A DNA stretch of 64,000 nt from the NCBI GenBank assembly GCA_016785225.1, contig JAFBJZ010000607.1, positions 248,001-312,000 of the forward strand. The letters run 5' to 3'. The notes under the pieces were generated by a model. That model saw only the letters and a program-made list of their open reading frames with translations. It was not told the origin of the DNA and ran no database searches. The translations under genes and the position numbers were made by a program. Source of the stretch: Psettodes erumei. Lineage: Eukaryota > Chordata > Actinopteri > Pleuronectiformes > Psettodidae. This document shows positions 34,590 to 46,656 of this stretch, in pieces (positions within the stretch are counted from its first letter, which is position 1; every line of letters starts with the position of its first letter).

Positions 34590-34772
34590 CCCAGGTTAAT
34601 TGAATTGGAAACCCTAAATCACCCACAGGTGTGAATACGAGTGTGAATTTGCTTGTCTATGTATCTGAGCCATGTAAGCGACCTGCAACTTGTACATCTC
34701 ATTGAGTGCATGCTGGGATAGGCTCAGTGAAGCAGCTGTGACCCTGAATGGAAATTGCGCTTATAGATGAAC
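34590..34772 (+). mobile_element. Old L2/Maui-like 3' tail relic
   Basis: This is a more diverged copy of the tail seen at 25440. Recognisable words in the same order are CAGGTTAATTGAATTGG, CCCTAAATCACCCACAGGTG, GTGTGAATTTGCTTG, ATGCTGGGATAGGCTCAGTG and TGTGACCCTGAATGG, ending with a degraded ATGG-type tail near TAGATGAACGG. The central block (AGACTGGCGACCTGT in intact copies) survives only as AAGCGACCTG. It lies just downstream of another old repeat. Confidence 0.7.
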
Positions 34773-35162
34773 GGACTTTTGCGCGGTTTCAGGTCAACAG
34801 TCGTGCGCAGCTTTTGTCATTTTCTGCATACTGCATCCTGTGCGATTGGAAATCTGGAGATGAAGGCAGTGGTTCAAACCCTATGAACTGTAACACTGTA
34901 ATACATACAGAAGGTAAAAGGCAAAATGTAAGAGCCATATGACACCAAAGGCATTAAAATGCTATTGTGTGGGGAAAAAAGTTATACAGGAGTGTATTAA
35001 ATAACCCTCACTATACCCCAAAAGACAAATATTGCTGCTATTTGGCCCCTGGCAGGTGGTAGAGTAGAACTGTGACTACACAATCTAAGGTACACATGTG
35101 GAGGACCTGGCCTGCCCTGGAAGGTATAGAGACTGAAAAGACAGGAAAGAAACGGAGACAGT

Positions 35163-35163
<1 letters not shown>

Positions 35164-35216
<53 letters not shown>
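35164..35216. repeat. (AC)26 microsatellite
   Basis: Fifty-three uninterrupted bases of alternating AC, the longest microsatellite in the window. The minus-strand frames across it read as Val-Cys repeats and are not genes. Confidence 0.99.
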
Positions 35217-35218
<2 letters not shown>

Positions 35219-36166
35219 GAGCTGAAGGAGAGAACAGATATGCAGGTAGAAAAAGAGACAGACAGGCACACACAATGACTAATCTGAAAGACTGGAAGAA
35301 GAGATGAAGGATTAGAAAGAGAAACATTCACACAGGCTTCTCTCCCACTATAGTCCGGTGTAACCAGACCCCTGTGAGGCTGGATGGTGGGAGCTCTTGA
35401 TGGGCAGGAATGTGGACCCTGAGAGCACAGAGAGCAGACTGGTGGGGACTGAGAACGGAGAGGAATGCATGGTCTCCCAGGCCAGTGGGAACAGAAAACG
35501 GCAGGACGGGATCGCCGTGACCTGTGCTGACACCTCTGTCATCACACGTCCTCCGTCTCTGGCCAGGCAAAAGAGTGGGGGGAGGTAATCGGGAGAAGGA
35601 GGGACTTGAAGTGGAGGAGATGGAGCGGGGGGGCTGGAGGTGAAAGGGGAGTGGGTCTCTTCAGTGCTGACAGCAGGAGGCAGAATGTGTCCAGACACCA
35701 CAGGGAAAGCATGTTGTGTATGCGGTCTACCTTGCACGGAATCTATACTGAACCCGAAAGAGAAGGACAGAAGCCTGTGCAGCCACACACGTGACAGAAC
35801 CTGGATTGCCTTCAGAGGGCATGCTTCAAAATCTAATTTCTCTTAAATTAAAAACACGAGGACCAGACATGTCCTTCAAAGACCTCCCTCCATACAACAT
35901 TTTATCTCTGCAGAGCAAAACAAAACGTGGATAACGGGCAAGGTGAGACATCCCTTCAAAGGACTGTCACATCAGCTCGGCGGCAGCGGTGTTTGGTGTC
36001 GGCCAAATTTGCAATCAGCTCTCATATCAAGTCCATAATCAATTCATTGATCAGTGCCTGGGATGAAGTCAGGCAGAAAAAAACGAGTCACTCTGGTGAA
36101 ATGAACTCCATAGTCTTTCTGCTTGTCTTCCCCATACAATGATGAGGCAATCAGCCCTAATAAGCT

Positions 36167-36200
36167 TGCTCGCTCGCTCGCGCTCTCTCTCTCCCTCCCC
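36167..36200. repeat. (GCTC)n then (CT)n
   Basis: GCTC units at about 36167-36181 pass into CT units and a C-rich end. Confidence 0.9.
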
Positions 36201-37999
36201 CCGTCTGCCTCTTTCCCTCTCTAACACTGCCCGTCATTTACCAATGTCTGCATCATTAGTCTGCTTGGTCCAGCCCTTCTGGACTGATGTCTCTGTGTCA
36301 GGACCTGCTGCATTAGACCGCCGCTCAGGTGCCATAATTCACCTCACTATGGGCAAGGGGTCAATAGAGAGATGAGGCCTGCTGGCCATTAGCTACTCAG
36401 AGGAAGACAGTGAGGTTGTGTCGGGGTCAGCGAAGGTCATCGTTGTTAAGCGCAGTGCTGCAGGAGGAGAGGAAGGCGGGAAGCGGTGTTGGTATTAAAA
36501 TGAAAGGAATGAAACACAGAATAATAACGTGAACAGCTTCATTATGAGGCTTGAACTGGTTGTCTGGATGGATGAGAGGGGGGGTTGAGCTCAGCTGAAG
36601 GTGCTACGAGCTGGAGAAATAGTAGCGTACTGTTGTGGACAGTACCAAGCTATGCCTGGTTTAAAAGTTGCACTTGCTGCTGCTTTAATTTACTTTCATC
36701 TGGATGATCTGCTCAGTATGAATATTAACGTGCACCCTTAGAGTCCAACAGTACATGCAAAGCACACGAGTTTGTTCCCTCGCAAACCTCCCAGACAGTA
36801 ACACTGTGACACTGGAGACTTCTTTAGGAAGCAAGATCTCTGGCTGCAGAGATTTTCACAACATCATTTGTAAATACGATGGAATGAGAATGAGACTTAC
36901 GCAGGACTGGATTCAGGGCTATTATTTTACATCTGTTAACCAAACCAGCAATTTGTTGACTGTTTTTTTCAGTCTTTCTATGGTTTGTCATAGTCTGGCC
37001 TCTCACAAGACACAGCAGCTCTGCTGATCTGCTGAATCTGGCAGAACTCCACGTAAGATGCACACACAGTGCATCTCATACGCTGAAATAAATACAACAC
37101 ACGACTTGCTATGTGCTCTGCCTTGTGTCAGGTTTTTTTTTTCTATGCACAACCTCTCTCTTAAAAAGACAAAAAAACAAGTGACATCATTCATTAGTTG
37201 CTGACTGGATTTTTTAAATTATCTATCTTCATACACCACATCTTGCAAAAGTAAAAAGAAAAAAAGAACTCCATTGAGTGACTCAGTCTTGGCTGGCAAT
37301 TGCTGCGACTCAAATATCTGTTAACAGACTGCTTCCTGGCAGAGTTACATCAGCTCTGGCACCAGGCAGGCACACAGAGAGAGACATTAGTCAGCACTAT
37401 TCTCTCCCCGGCTACAGCTACTGCGGTGCATCCGGCGGGCGGAGGGGTGGGGGGTCCGCAGATCAGCTGATAACTCATAGTTAGTGTCATTTATTGTAAT
37501 CTGGGTCACTTATAAAATCATATTCCAGGCTCAGGCAGCCATATTTTCTATTGCAGAGTTTGGATATAAAACCCACGAGCATCTGTTCCTTAGTCTGGAA
37601 AGGGGTTTAATAGCAGGGACGTGGGCGGATGTATGTTCAGCGTGACACACTTTGTTTTATCGTCCCCTGGGCACACAGGCATGTGCCTGTGTGTACATTT
37701 GTGTTTACAAACTCAAACCAAGCTGAATGTCAATCTCCGTAACGTGATGGCTGCATAGACACCCAGCCTTTTTGCAGACAGGGCCTCTGCCTCGATAGAG
37801 CCCATTATTGTATAGCAAATTGCTTAATGCTGGCATTGAAGGCGAGGTGACAAGGAGAATGCGAGGAATGAATCCACTGCTTGTAATCTGAGGCGGGATG
37901 TGTCATGCTTGGGAGTGTTATCACCGACACAGCATGGGATGAATTCCGCCATTTTCTCTCCACAGGGCCATGACAGAGCTCTCCTTTTCTAGCAGGGCC

Positions 38000-38190
38000 C
38001 CGGAGGGGGGGAGGAAGAAGGAAAAGTGAAGCCGGAGAAGCGAGCACAAAGAAGGAGTAACGGATCAACTAGGAGCTGTTGATAAACTTTCAGAATAGTT
38101 CTCTGTTGGAAATGGCTCAGTGGCCCCATCGTGAAAGAAAGACGAAGAGAAAGAAATAAGGGGAGGGGGACCAAAAGGAGAGGGATTGAA
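38000..38190. repeat. Polypurine-rich tract
   Basis: The plus strand is dominated by G and A with runs such as GGAGGGGGGGAGGAAG and GGGGAGGGGGACC. The Phe/Ser-rich minus-strand frames at 37989-38295 are its shadows. Confidence 0.7.
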
Positions 38191-38399
38191 GGGTTTCCTT
38201 TGCTTAATCAGAAGCAGCTGAGTGAAGGGTGACAGTTTGGGAACAAGTGATGTTTCACTCCTTGGGCAATGTTTCAAATCATTTTTAAAATGCATACCGC
38301 CATAGCAAAAGCCTGTTCAGAGCGACTGGGCTCAAAGCTGTTCCCTGGCATAAACATAATGTTGGCACGGTCTTGCCTGCACCAGTATTTTTGCCCACA

Positions 38400-38830
38400 G
38401 TTATGCGGGCAATCATTTTCACAGCATTCACTCAGACAGGCCTGACAGAAACCTGTCAGGGCTGTATTTCCTAAAATGAGTCATCAAAAATGCTGCCTTC
38501 AGTCAAACACAATTCGGTTTTCTGATCTTTTATGAGAACCTGACAGGCCCTAATAACTCAACTTCACAAAGTAATGCTTAAATAATTACTTGTCCTAATT
38601 ATGATGGCTGAGGAGTGTTATGCATTCTTTTTCGATAGCAATTCTCTAATTAGCATATTTTCATTATCTTGGCAAATGAATAATTTAGAGGGTCTGTAAT
38701 AGACATGAATTATTAGACTATGGTACAGTGATGGATTTAAAGGGGCACTCCACTCAATTTGTGTCTCAATCCCTCCCAGGGCGACATGAATAATTAGCAG
38801 AAAAGCATGCCCTTCTGTAAGTATGTTCAA
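38400..38830. promoter_or_regulatory. Candidate conserved noncoding element, MEIS/TGIF and homeodomain rich
   Basis: CCTGACAG (38441-38448) and its exact reverse complement CTGTCAGG (38453-38460) form a hairpin with a four-base centre. A third CCTGACAGG is at about 38537. TGACAG is the half-site of MEIS/PREP/TGIF homeodomain proteins. Downstream, to about 38800, are many homeodomain-type words: AATAATTACT, CTAATTATG, CTAATTAGCAT, ATGAATAATT, GAATTATTAG and a second ATGAATAATTAGC near 38786. Simple repeats and ORFs are absent apart from a 70-codon chance frame. A short motif, AAAGGGGCACTCCACTC, at about 38739-38755 recalls a fish repeat, so the right end may include repeat sequence. Conservation itself cannot be seen here. 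Confidence 0.4.
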
Positions 38831-41800
38831 GTGTTCGGAAGTTAATATTGCTGTACTGAATGGCCAGTGTCTTGATAAATACTTGCCCCCTCACATTATA
38901 ATACTTAATAATTATTTTATTGAAGATGGGTTAGCCTATTATGTGTCTTTTTATTCTGAGCAGGAGTCAAGGTAAGATCATAATAAGAACTTTAGACAAA
39001 TCTAAATAATCATCCAACTTGTTTGAGTTATACCCTTAAAAAAATCTTTAAAATCTTGTTTATACGTGTTCTTTTTGTTAGTTGCAGGTTGAACAAATTC
39101 TTAAATGACCTAATCATAAGTTACATGGGGAGAAAAACAAAAACGTAGTCATGTCTCTTGAAGTGTCACTTTAGATCTCATTCTCGGTTTTTTTTATTGT
39201 CACTTTCACTCCCCAACTCCCACTTTCTCAGCCACGTCTCCCTGGTCCGGTACCAAACAGACTCTGTCATTGTAAGATGAAAATAAAATGATTTATGTTG
39301 TCCCCCCTCCCCTCTTGTTCAAAGTAATGAGATTCCATATTTCAACTGGCTTGACAGATGGATTGGAAATTAAAAGCCTTAGATAAGTAATGCCTTTTTG
39401 ATGTTGGACTGTGAATAACTCATACGGGCTGATTGATTCTAAAACTCTTCTGACAAAATGCGCATGTTGTGCAGGGGACAACATGCCCACAGCACCGCAT
39501 GTCACATGCTAGTTAATGTGGAGGGTCCCGTCCCAGGCAATGCACTTTCCAGGAAGCCTTATTCTCATTCATTGCAGTGCATTAGAATAGTAAAGTCGAT
39601 ATTTACAGGAGCAATTGTTGCCAAACCAAAAAGGCGCAGCTATGCATTATGTAGGAGTAGGCGTTTTGCCTTGAAAATGATGCAGGTGCAGTCTCCATGG
39701 TAGGTACTATATTTCCTGTCTTTGAGCAGAATACAGTTGGATTTCAGAGCTGCTGCTGGGGTGTTACAGCTTTATACAGTACACATAAGGTACAAAACAT
39801 CAATAAAATCTTCCTGGTATCAATATCTGTGAGATATTTTGCACAATCTAACTACTCAAAACTGAAACATTTCCTGTGTAAGTGCCTTTCTCTCTTTACA
39901 TCTCCTCTGAGGTGATTGGTACAAATTCAGTGAGGGAAATCAATGAGGGATGATGGCTTTTAACTCACTTACTTTGCATTTACCTCAATGGTGTTAACCA
40001 TGAAAGGAGTAAAAGCCCCTGTCGTTTTGTACATTTTATGCACATTATATAATTCCTGCATCTGACCTTTGCGTCAGTGTAATTCTGCTCTTGTTCTGCA
40101 CAGAAGTCAGTGCTGCCGTGCTTCCATTACATCAGCACCTGCAGTCAATTCGTGAGAACAGACAGCTGTCTATTGCTTTGGAGGAGACAGAGTGAAAAAT
40201 ATTGAACGGGCTCATTCCACAGAGAGACAACACCACCGACATAACAGTGATTCATCAAAAAAAAGTGCTTGAGGAGCAGAGTCTTCACTCCACTTTTTAT
40301 TTTTCATCAAACATCTCAGCCACGAAAAAAGTAACGCCCCCGTATGAAGTGGCACCATGCAGGTATCTAAATGAGTGGTATTAAGAGTAATCCATGCCTG
40401 TCACCTGCTGTGGAAAGACAGAATTTTAAAACATATGGCTGAGTGATTGATTATGCCAATGTGTTTTCTGGAGGTCATATTGATTGGGGTCTTAAGAGGT
40501 AAACTCCTGTCTTTACTAGCTGACCAAAGTGAGGCCCTACTGACATAACCCCACACATACCTATGGAAAAAGAAAACTGATGGAGAAACCGTGGAAAATT
40601 CAGTCATATCGGGGCCCTGGCACAAAACAAGACATTTCGATATGGCTGTGTATTCCTCTCGCAAGTTAGGCTACAGGTTGGAGGATCAATTCACAGTTAT
40701 GAATTCAAATTCAGCCACTGATTATTTTATTTCCCCCCCACTCCATTTTCCTATTTAACAGAAATGGGAAGCTGAAAACCCAGTTAGTGGATATGAGTGA
40801 TGTTGGAGCAGCCAGCCTCATTAGGACCACAGGTGTGTAATACCAGCACCCTCCCCTGTTGTTCCCCCCCTGATGTTTCCTGGCTTATTTTCTGTTGTGA
40901 GGGAAGCATATTAGCTGTTGCGGCGAGCTGCAAATCCTCTGCTTGCAGTTAAAAACAATGCAAACCCAAATACGCCAGCTCTGTCCAAAACAACATTAAA
41001 AAAAGGGGATTGGCCAAGTCAGTGAGACTGTAAAAGTTCTGCATGTGTGTGTGTTTCCCCTAAAAATGAGACAGTTGCACAAATAATCCATCTCACAAAC
41101 AAATACGTATAAATGAATAAATAAAGAAGGATTCCAGGAGCTGCCTGCCATGCTTATCTCTTCCTCGTGTCTCTGAGAAACAGTGGGTGCTCTCATTAGG
41201 CACATGGACGACATCTAGTGATTCATTACCCGCGCCATGCAAAACCCTGCTATTAAAACTCTAAAAGCCATTAGAGAAATCCATAATGAACCTCACCAGC
41301 AGCAGGTGCACATGGGGGGCTGGCTCTTGGAGATGACACAAACAACGCTGCTACATGACAGTTTGGGACTCTGTTGCCCATTAGCACCGCCGCCGCTGCC
41401 GCCACTACCGTTTTGGCGCAGTTTAATGCCAAGCGGTTTTAAGTAGCTGCTGGCTGGTTTTCGAGGTGAGTCTCGCTCCGACTCCCTTCGTTTTGACATG
41501 CGGTGCAAGTCAGTGAGGCACTGGTTGCTGGATGGCATGGAGGTGTTAGTCAAACGTGGTGCGACAGTATTGACTGCGGCCTGTTTACTGAAAGGAGTTT
41601 AGAACAGGATCAGCTAAACATACATTATGGTGGATCGATACTGGCTGAAGAACTGAGCAATGAGCTTGATATTAGTCTGGCTTCACTACCAGCCCGGCAC
41701 TTGGCCACTTAAGATTTTCCCTTCCTGCAGCTTTTTCCCATCTCCGCCACGCAGACCAATAACAGCTGGAGGGGGAGTTATTCTTCTGCAGTACCACAGA

Positions 41801-41893
41801 TTGATCTGGTGTGAATCTGGTCTGAGGCTAAATAAGCAAGCATCTCAAGACCAGCCAGTAAAAGAAAAAATCAGCAAATGCAAAACAGAGAGT
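38831..41893. other. Gene-free stretch
   Basis: No gene is supported. Frames at 39458-39703, 39697-39915, 40401-40664 and 41293-41553 are unrecognised. A short (GCC)n-like patch at about 41387-41404 sits in a CpG-richer segment (41380-41500) that contains a donor-like GAGGTGAGT at about 41463-41471, but no exon is recognisable before it. The rest is AT-leaning unique DNA. Confidence 0.6.
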
Positions 41894-41914
41894 GGAGGGA
41901 GGGAGGGAGGGAGG

Positions 41915-41951
<37 letters not shown>
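41894..41951. repeat. (GGGA)n then (AG)n microsatellite
   Basis: About six GGGA units are followed by about seventeen AG units. The Arg-Glu repeat in the plus frame at 41660-42061 comes from this tract. Confidence 0.97.
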
Positions 41952-41953
<2 letters not shown>

Positions 41954-42502
41954 TGTACTTGGTCTCCTGGGTCTTGGCTCCCCATCATTATAACCTTAGT
42001 CATACTTCATACTTCCTTCCCTTTTATCTTTGACACACTCCATCTGCTTCTCATCATGTGAAACCCCAATATAAATACAGTACCAGGCCTGTGTATAGTG
42101 CACAGGGTACATTGTGTTTAAGATACAGTCCCAGAACATGGGAAGATTACAGTACAAATCAAGGAAAACAAGAAAGCCAATGGAATTACAATAGATGTGC
42201 AGTTGGTTCATACCCTTAAATGCACACACAAAATGAATGACAGATATACACCACAGGTAACTCCCCAGTCTGCAGCCCTTCCATGTCAGAACACAATGGT
42301 CATGTTGACCTCGTGGGAGAGCAGGGTTCAAGACCAACTGACCCCTAAATTCCCCATCAAACACAGAAGCGAAACAAGTGTGTTCATGCAGGGGGGGGTC
42401 ACAGTTTACACAGTGCACCACCCCCTGCCTTTAGCCTGCTCAACCTGCAAGGTGTGTGGGTGGATGGAGGACTGAACTGAACTGATCCATGGGGAGAAGG
42501 CC

Positions 42503-42533
42503 GGGGTAGGGGTGGGGGTTGGGGGGTGGGGGG
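42503..42533 (+). other. Strong G-quadruplex motif
   Basis: Five G runs of four to six bases (GGGG-TA-GGGG-T-GGGGG-TT-GGGGGG-T-GGGGGG) are separated by loops of one or two bases. This is a textbook stable G-quadruplex pattern. No promoter or gene is adjacent, so function is unknown. The minus-strand Pro-rich frame at 42440-42622 is its shadow. Confidence 0.8.
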
Positions 42534-42869
42534 CTAAGAATGAAGTATGTGCTGGGCGGCTGTGATTGCCCCACCACAGTGTACCTCATCCCTTCTTCCA
42601 GGGTATGCAACCATGAAGTCAATCAGCATGACACCAGGACATCAATCACTCAAACTCCCGTTGGGGTGACCTGCTTGCTCCTGAAAAGTATACAGAGTAA
42701 AAAAAAGAAAGAAAAAAGGAAAGAAATACGAAGCATATTTTCCAGAAAAGGGCAGCAGTGTGTGTTTGTTGCAATGCATTTCTAAGCATAGGCATAGCAT
42801 AGCAAGTTATCAAGGCATTAGATTTATCAGTTTAGTGTAGTTTTTAAATCTCACAAGTCCTTACATTGT

Positions 42870-42908
42870 ATTTTTTTATTTATTTATTTATTTATTTTGG
42901 GGGGGGGG
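42870..42908. repeat. (TTTA)n then G10
   Basis: A T7 run and five to six TTTA units end in TTTT followed by ten G bases. Confidence 0.9.
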
Positions 42909-43290
42909 ATTAAAATGATTTGGGTGAAAGAGTAACTACGATACATTCTGTCCAGATCCTCATATCTTCCAATTTCAGATTGTGTGAAAGGAGAGAAAAC
43001 CATTTTCCCCCCCTCGATTATCTTGCATGCAGTTTTGCATCCTCCTCCAAACAAATCTCCTGCTCCAAAGGGCCCTGGCCCCATTAATAATTCCCTCTCT
43101 AATCTCCCCCTTCCATCTGATCAGGTCTTTTCTTCACAGCCCCTCTCCATTTCTCACCTACCCAGAAACTCCATCAACACCTCCTCCTCTCCTTCTGTGC
43201 AGGGTTCGCCGCTTCTGATGTCCTGTTGTTAGCTTAAAATGAGCTTTAACAACTGTATAATCTGAAATAACATTGCCTTAGCCAATTCCT

Positions 43291-43550
43291 GGAAGGACAG
43301 GAAGAGAAGAAGAGAAGACAAAGTAAAAGAAGAAGAAGAAGAAGGAACATGTTCTGAGCTAATGGATGTCCCCTGGATGTGTAATGTAATAATTTTGGTG
43401 AAAAGGAGCAGGAGAGTATTGGAGGAAGGAAAAAAAAGATGAAATGGATGGATGAGTAGGGGAATAGATGAAGTGAGGGCAGGGTGAGACGGAGCCATTG
43501 AAAGAGTGAGAAAGGAAAGAGGGGGAAGCAGATGGAGCCAGAAAGAGGTT
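43291..43550. repeat. Polypurine tract with (AGA)n
   Basis: The plus strand is mostly A and G for about 260 bp, with an uninterrupted (AGA)n array at 43327-43344. It produces Ser/Leu/Phe-rich shadow frames on the minus strand. Confidence 0.8.
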
Positions 43551-44669
43551 GGGCTGATTTAATCTATTCGCAGGGCCTGTGGTTGCTCCTCTCTCTGTCC
43601 ACTCTGACAGGCAGAGAGGATTTGGCAGACTGATCAAAATTATAATCTCATACCCCTCTCACATCACACTGGCAGATGGCATGCAAGTGGTCGCTCTTCT
43701 GAGGTCTTCCTGCCAATGATGCCACTGAATATGTGATAATAGTTGACAGACTATTGAAGGAGAATGCATGAGTTGGCCTGACTCAGAGGCAATGGTGCAA
43801 CCTTATTCCCTTTTTTTCACCCTGAATTTATTACTTGCGCAGTCTTGACAGTATGAAAGGGCCAACTTTAAAGCATTTTATATCTGAATTTGTTGATGTA
43901 TGCACGGCCTAAATGTATTTCTGTGAGCCTGCATGCTTGGCTGGAAGTTCCTCTGATGTTTAATTCATAATCATTATGCAACTCAGCACTGGACTAGCCT
44001 TTGCTTGACCTCAGTAATCTTTGAGGATTTCATTATTAGAGATAGTAATCTCCAATGCTGCAGAGGAAAAGGGACTGCACTCTAATTCACTCTACCATGA
44101 CTCATCATTACACTCTAGAGCATCAGCAAGAAAAAAAAAACACCTCCTCACTGTCCTCATCAGGACTAATTCCCATTTCCTTCTTCCCCTTTACCTAGCA
44201 TTAAGTAGCGGGCTCTCCTCCCTCTCCCCATTCAAGCCCTTGGTGTTGGATGTCACTAACAGCACTTACTGGCCCTGCAATACAGCAAAGAAGCCTGCAG
44301 CTGCCTGGCTGCCAGTCCCTGGTGTGGTCAGAGTAGGAGGCCTATTGTGGCCAAGCCATTGATCGAGAGGAGTAATGGATCTGGCTTAGGCTGATAATGC
44401 ATGATGTAATTGTCAGAGGAGTTTAATTATATGCTTATTACATGAGGCACTGAGTATTCACACTCCCTCCCCATTTACTGCACACTCTCCGTGAAGGCCA
44501 TAAGGAAAGAAAGAGGGAGAAAAAAAACATGTGTGTCATTAAAGAAGAAGATTTAAGGTCTTAAGTGCTGCACATTCTGTACACTTTCATTTAAACCACT
44601 GGACATAGATCAAGTAATAATAGTAAATAATAATAACAGTAGTCATCATCCTCAAAATGGTCAAAACGC

Positions 44670-44683
44670 ATATATATATATAT
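44670..44683. repeat. (AT)7 microsatellite
   Basis: Seven AT units. Confidence 0.9.
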
Positions 44684-45801
44684 GTCTGGTTTTGAGATTC
44701 CAGATGCCACATACACAAACAGATTTCCAGTTCCCTCACTGACATTGAGAGAAGTGCGAGGGTCCCAGTTAATCTAAAATTTCTATCATGGCATGCAGCC
44801 CTTCTATCCCTCCATCCTCTCATCCCTCCAGGCCATGCTGAACCATAATGGTGGCCTCATCGCATGTCTGAGTGCATACGCTACACTGAGCAATGCTTTT
44901 CAATTACCTGCACTGGAGCCCCAGACGAAAAAACATGGCACATATTTCTGAGGCAAAATGCTTAGGTCAGACACACAGAGAAATAAAATATACCTTATGT
45001 CATTTAATTTGACAGTTGTCCTTTCCCAGCTATTGAATAGAGGTCATTGCATGTGCAGCTGTGTACAGTGTGTGCCTGTGAATCAGGCTCCACATGCTGG
45101 AATCCAGCTTTGAAATTGTATGAATCCCATACACAAACATTCTAGCTACGTTTTTCATCTCAGCCGGGGGGGCTTATAACCTCATCATCACCTGTGCGAG
45201 AAAACCACAGGGTTTAGATTTCTCTAGTCTCTACATGTAACACATAAAGATTGCAACCTGATCATTAAGCAGCAAAAAACTTCAATGTTTACAACTTCCT
45301 AACCCTGTCAGTGCCTACGGTAGACAATACAAAACGCACAGAGGATTTGAATGCAATTAGTCATTAATAGGTGACATGACTTGTGTGGCAAGTGAGACAC
45401 TCCAGAGGAGGTAACTTGCGTGCCAAGCAGTAACAAATGAAAAAAAAAACAAAAAAATATTTCAGATAGATTTACAGGAAGGAAAGAGAACACATAGAGA
45501 CAAACAAAATGAATTAGGTATAAATTAAGATGGCCACTAACTGCAATTTTAATTTTCCATATAGAATCCGAGTAATTGTGCAACAAGCAGCATCAACAGC
45601 AAATTCCCACAGGCCATATTTAGAGAGATCCCTCATTGGACAGCAGCTCACTCCACCATTTATGGTTTCTCATAAAACGTTCCCTTCTGAATCCTAATGT
45701 GTGAGACAGAAATGTATCACAGCTACGATAAGTCACACCCAGTAATGCTCAGGCCCGTTTTACCTGGGGTACAGACCGCTAAAAAAATCCCACTGAACAT
45801 G

Positions 45802-45838
45802 TTTTTTTTTTTTTTCTTTTTTCAGGGGGGTGGGGGGC
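45802..45838. repeat. T-tract followed by G runs
   Basis: T14, C, T6, then CAG and two G6 runs. It mimics a splice acceptor, but the following G runs and open frame do not look like an exon. Confidence 0.85.
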
Positions 45839-46624
45839 ATCTCCTGTTGTCCGCCCATGTCAGAGGCTGCATTAATGAGCTTCAAGTAGGGAACAGAGGC
45901 TGAGGCCAGATCTGTAATGGTGTCCGCCTGGAATACATGGGCTTGTGTTTGTGTGTGTGTGTTAGTGAGAGACAGAGAAGAAGAGAAAGAGTTAGAATAC
46001 GTGGGGTTGGTTGTATGGCGTGAACCAGGACACTTCTGATCTCTGACACACAAATCACAGAGAAGATCACTGGCTCTGACTGCTTCAATCCGCTCTATGC
46101 ATCTGGCTCCCTACACAACATCCAGCTGGGCTGGCATTGCTGTTTATAAAGTTGGCTGATACCCAGCTATGCCGCTTCGCATTTTCTGTGTTTTTGATAT
46201 GGAATCACCGGGGCTTTGACAAAAAGTACACATTTGCTTGATTGCACACACAAACTTTGGGGAACGCAGATAGGAAACACAGCGAGGCATTTGAACCGAA
46301 ACATAACATCCAGCTGCCTTGTGAACATTAGTTTGGAGGTTGCACTCTCGCCCTATTTGCTGCATTTAGCAATTAGGTGGAATGCTCAGATCAAATATGG
46401 AACAACAAACACTCGCAGTTATCTTTTTATAATCTCATGTATGGAAATGAGTGTTTGATTTTCTCCTCATGCAAATGAGATTTTCAATTAACTAAAAAAA
46501 AAAAAAATCTGGGGCTTGGCAGAGCGTTGCACGCTTGTCTATTGTGTCCTCTCCACATAGAAATAAATTATGAATACCTAAATAGCATTCCACATTTGAG
46601 ATAATTATGGTGTTGGGAGAAAAA

Positions 46625-46655
<31 letters not shown>

Positions 46656-46656
46656 G
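46625..46656. repeat. (AG)n microsatellite
   Basis: About sixteen AG units with one GG interruption. Confidence 0.95.

Larger units (their letters stand above)
34773..38399. other. Gene-free stretch, low-complexity and purine-rich patches
   Basis: No gene is supported. The region at about 35330-35830 gives overlapping frames on both strands (35348-35788 minus, 146 codons; 35397-35588 and 35606-35794 plus) with Pro/Ser/Gly-rich, unrecognised content. The GCTC/CT tract at 36167 and the purine-rich tract at 38000 are listed separately. Unique DNA at about 36640-37000 and 37490-37980 shows nothing recognisable. Confidence 0.6.

Noticed and set aside
35348..35788. 146-codon Pro/Ser-rich frame on the minus strand with overlapping plus-strand frames
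   Set aside because: Open frames on both strands at once follow from G- and C-rich composition, and no domain is visible.
45802..45903. T-tract plus CAG resembling a splice acceptor
   Set aside because: It is followed by two G6 runs and an unrecognised frame, so it is best explained as homopolymers.
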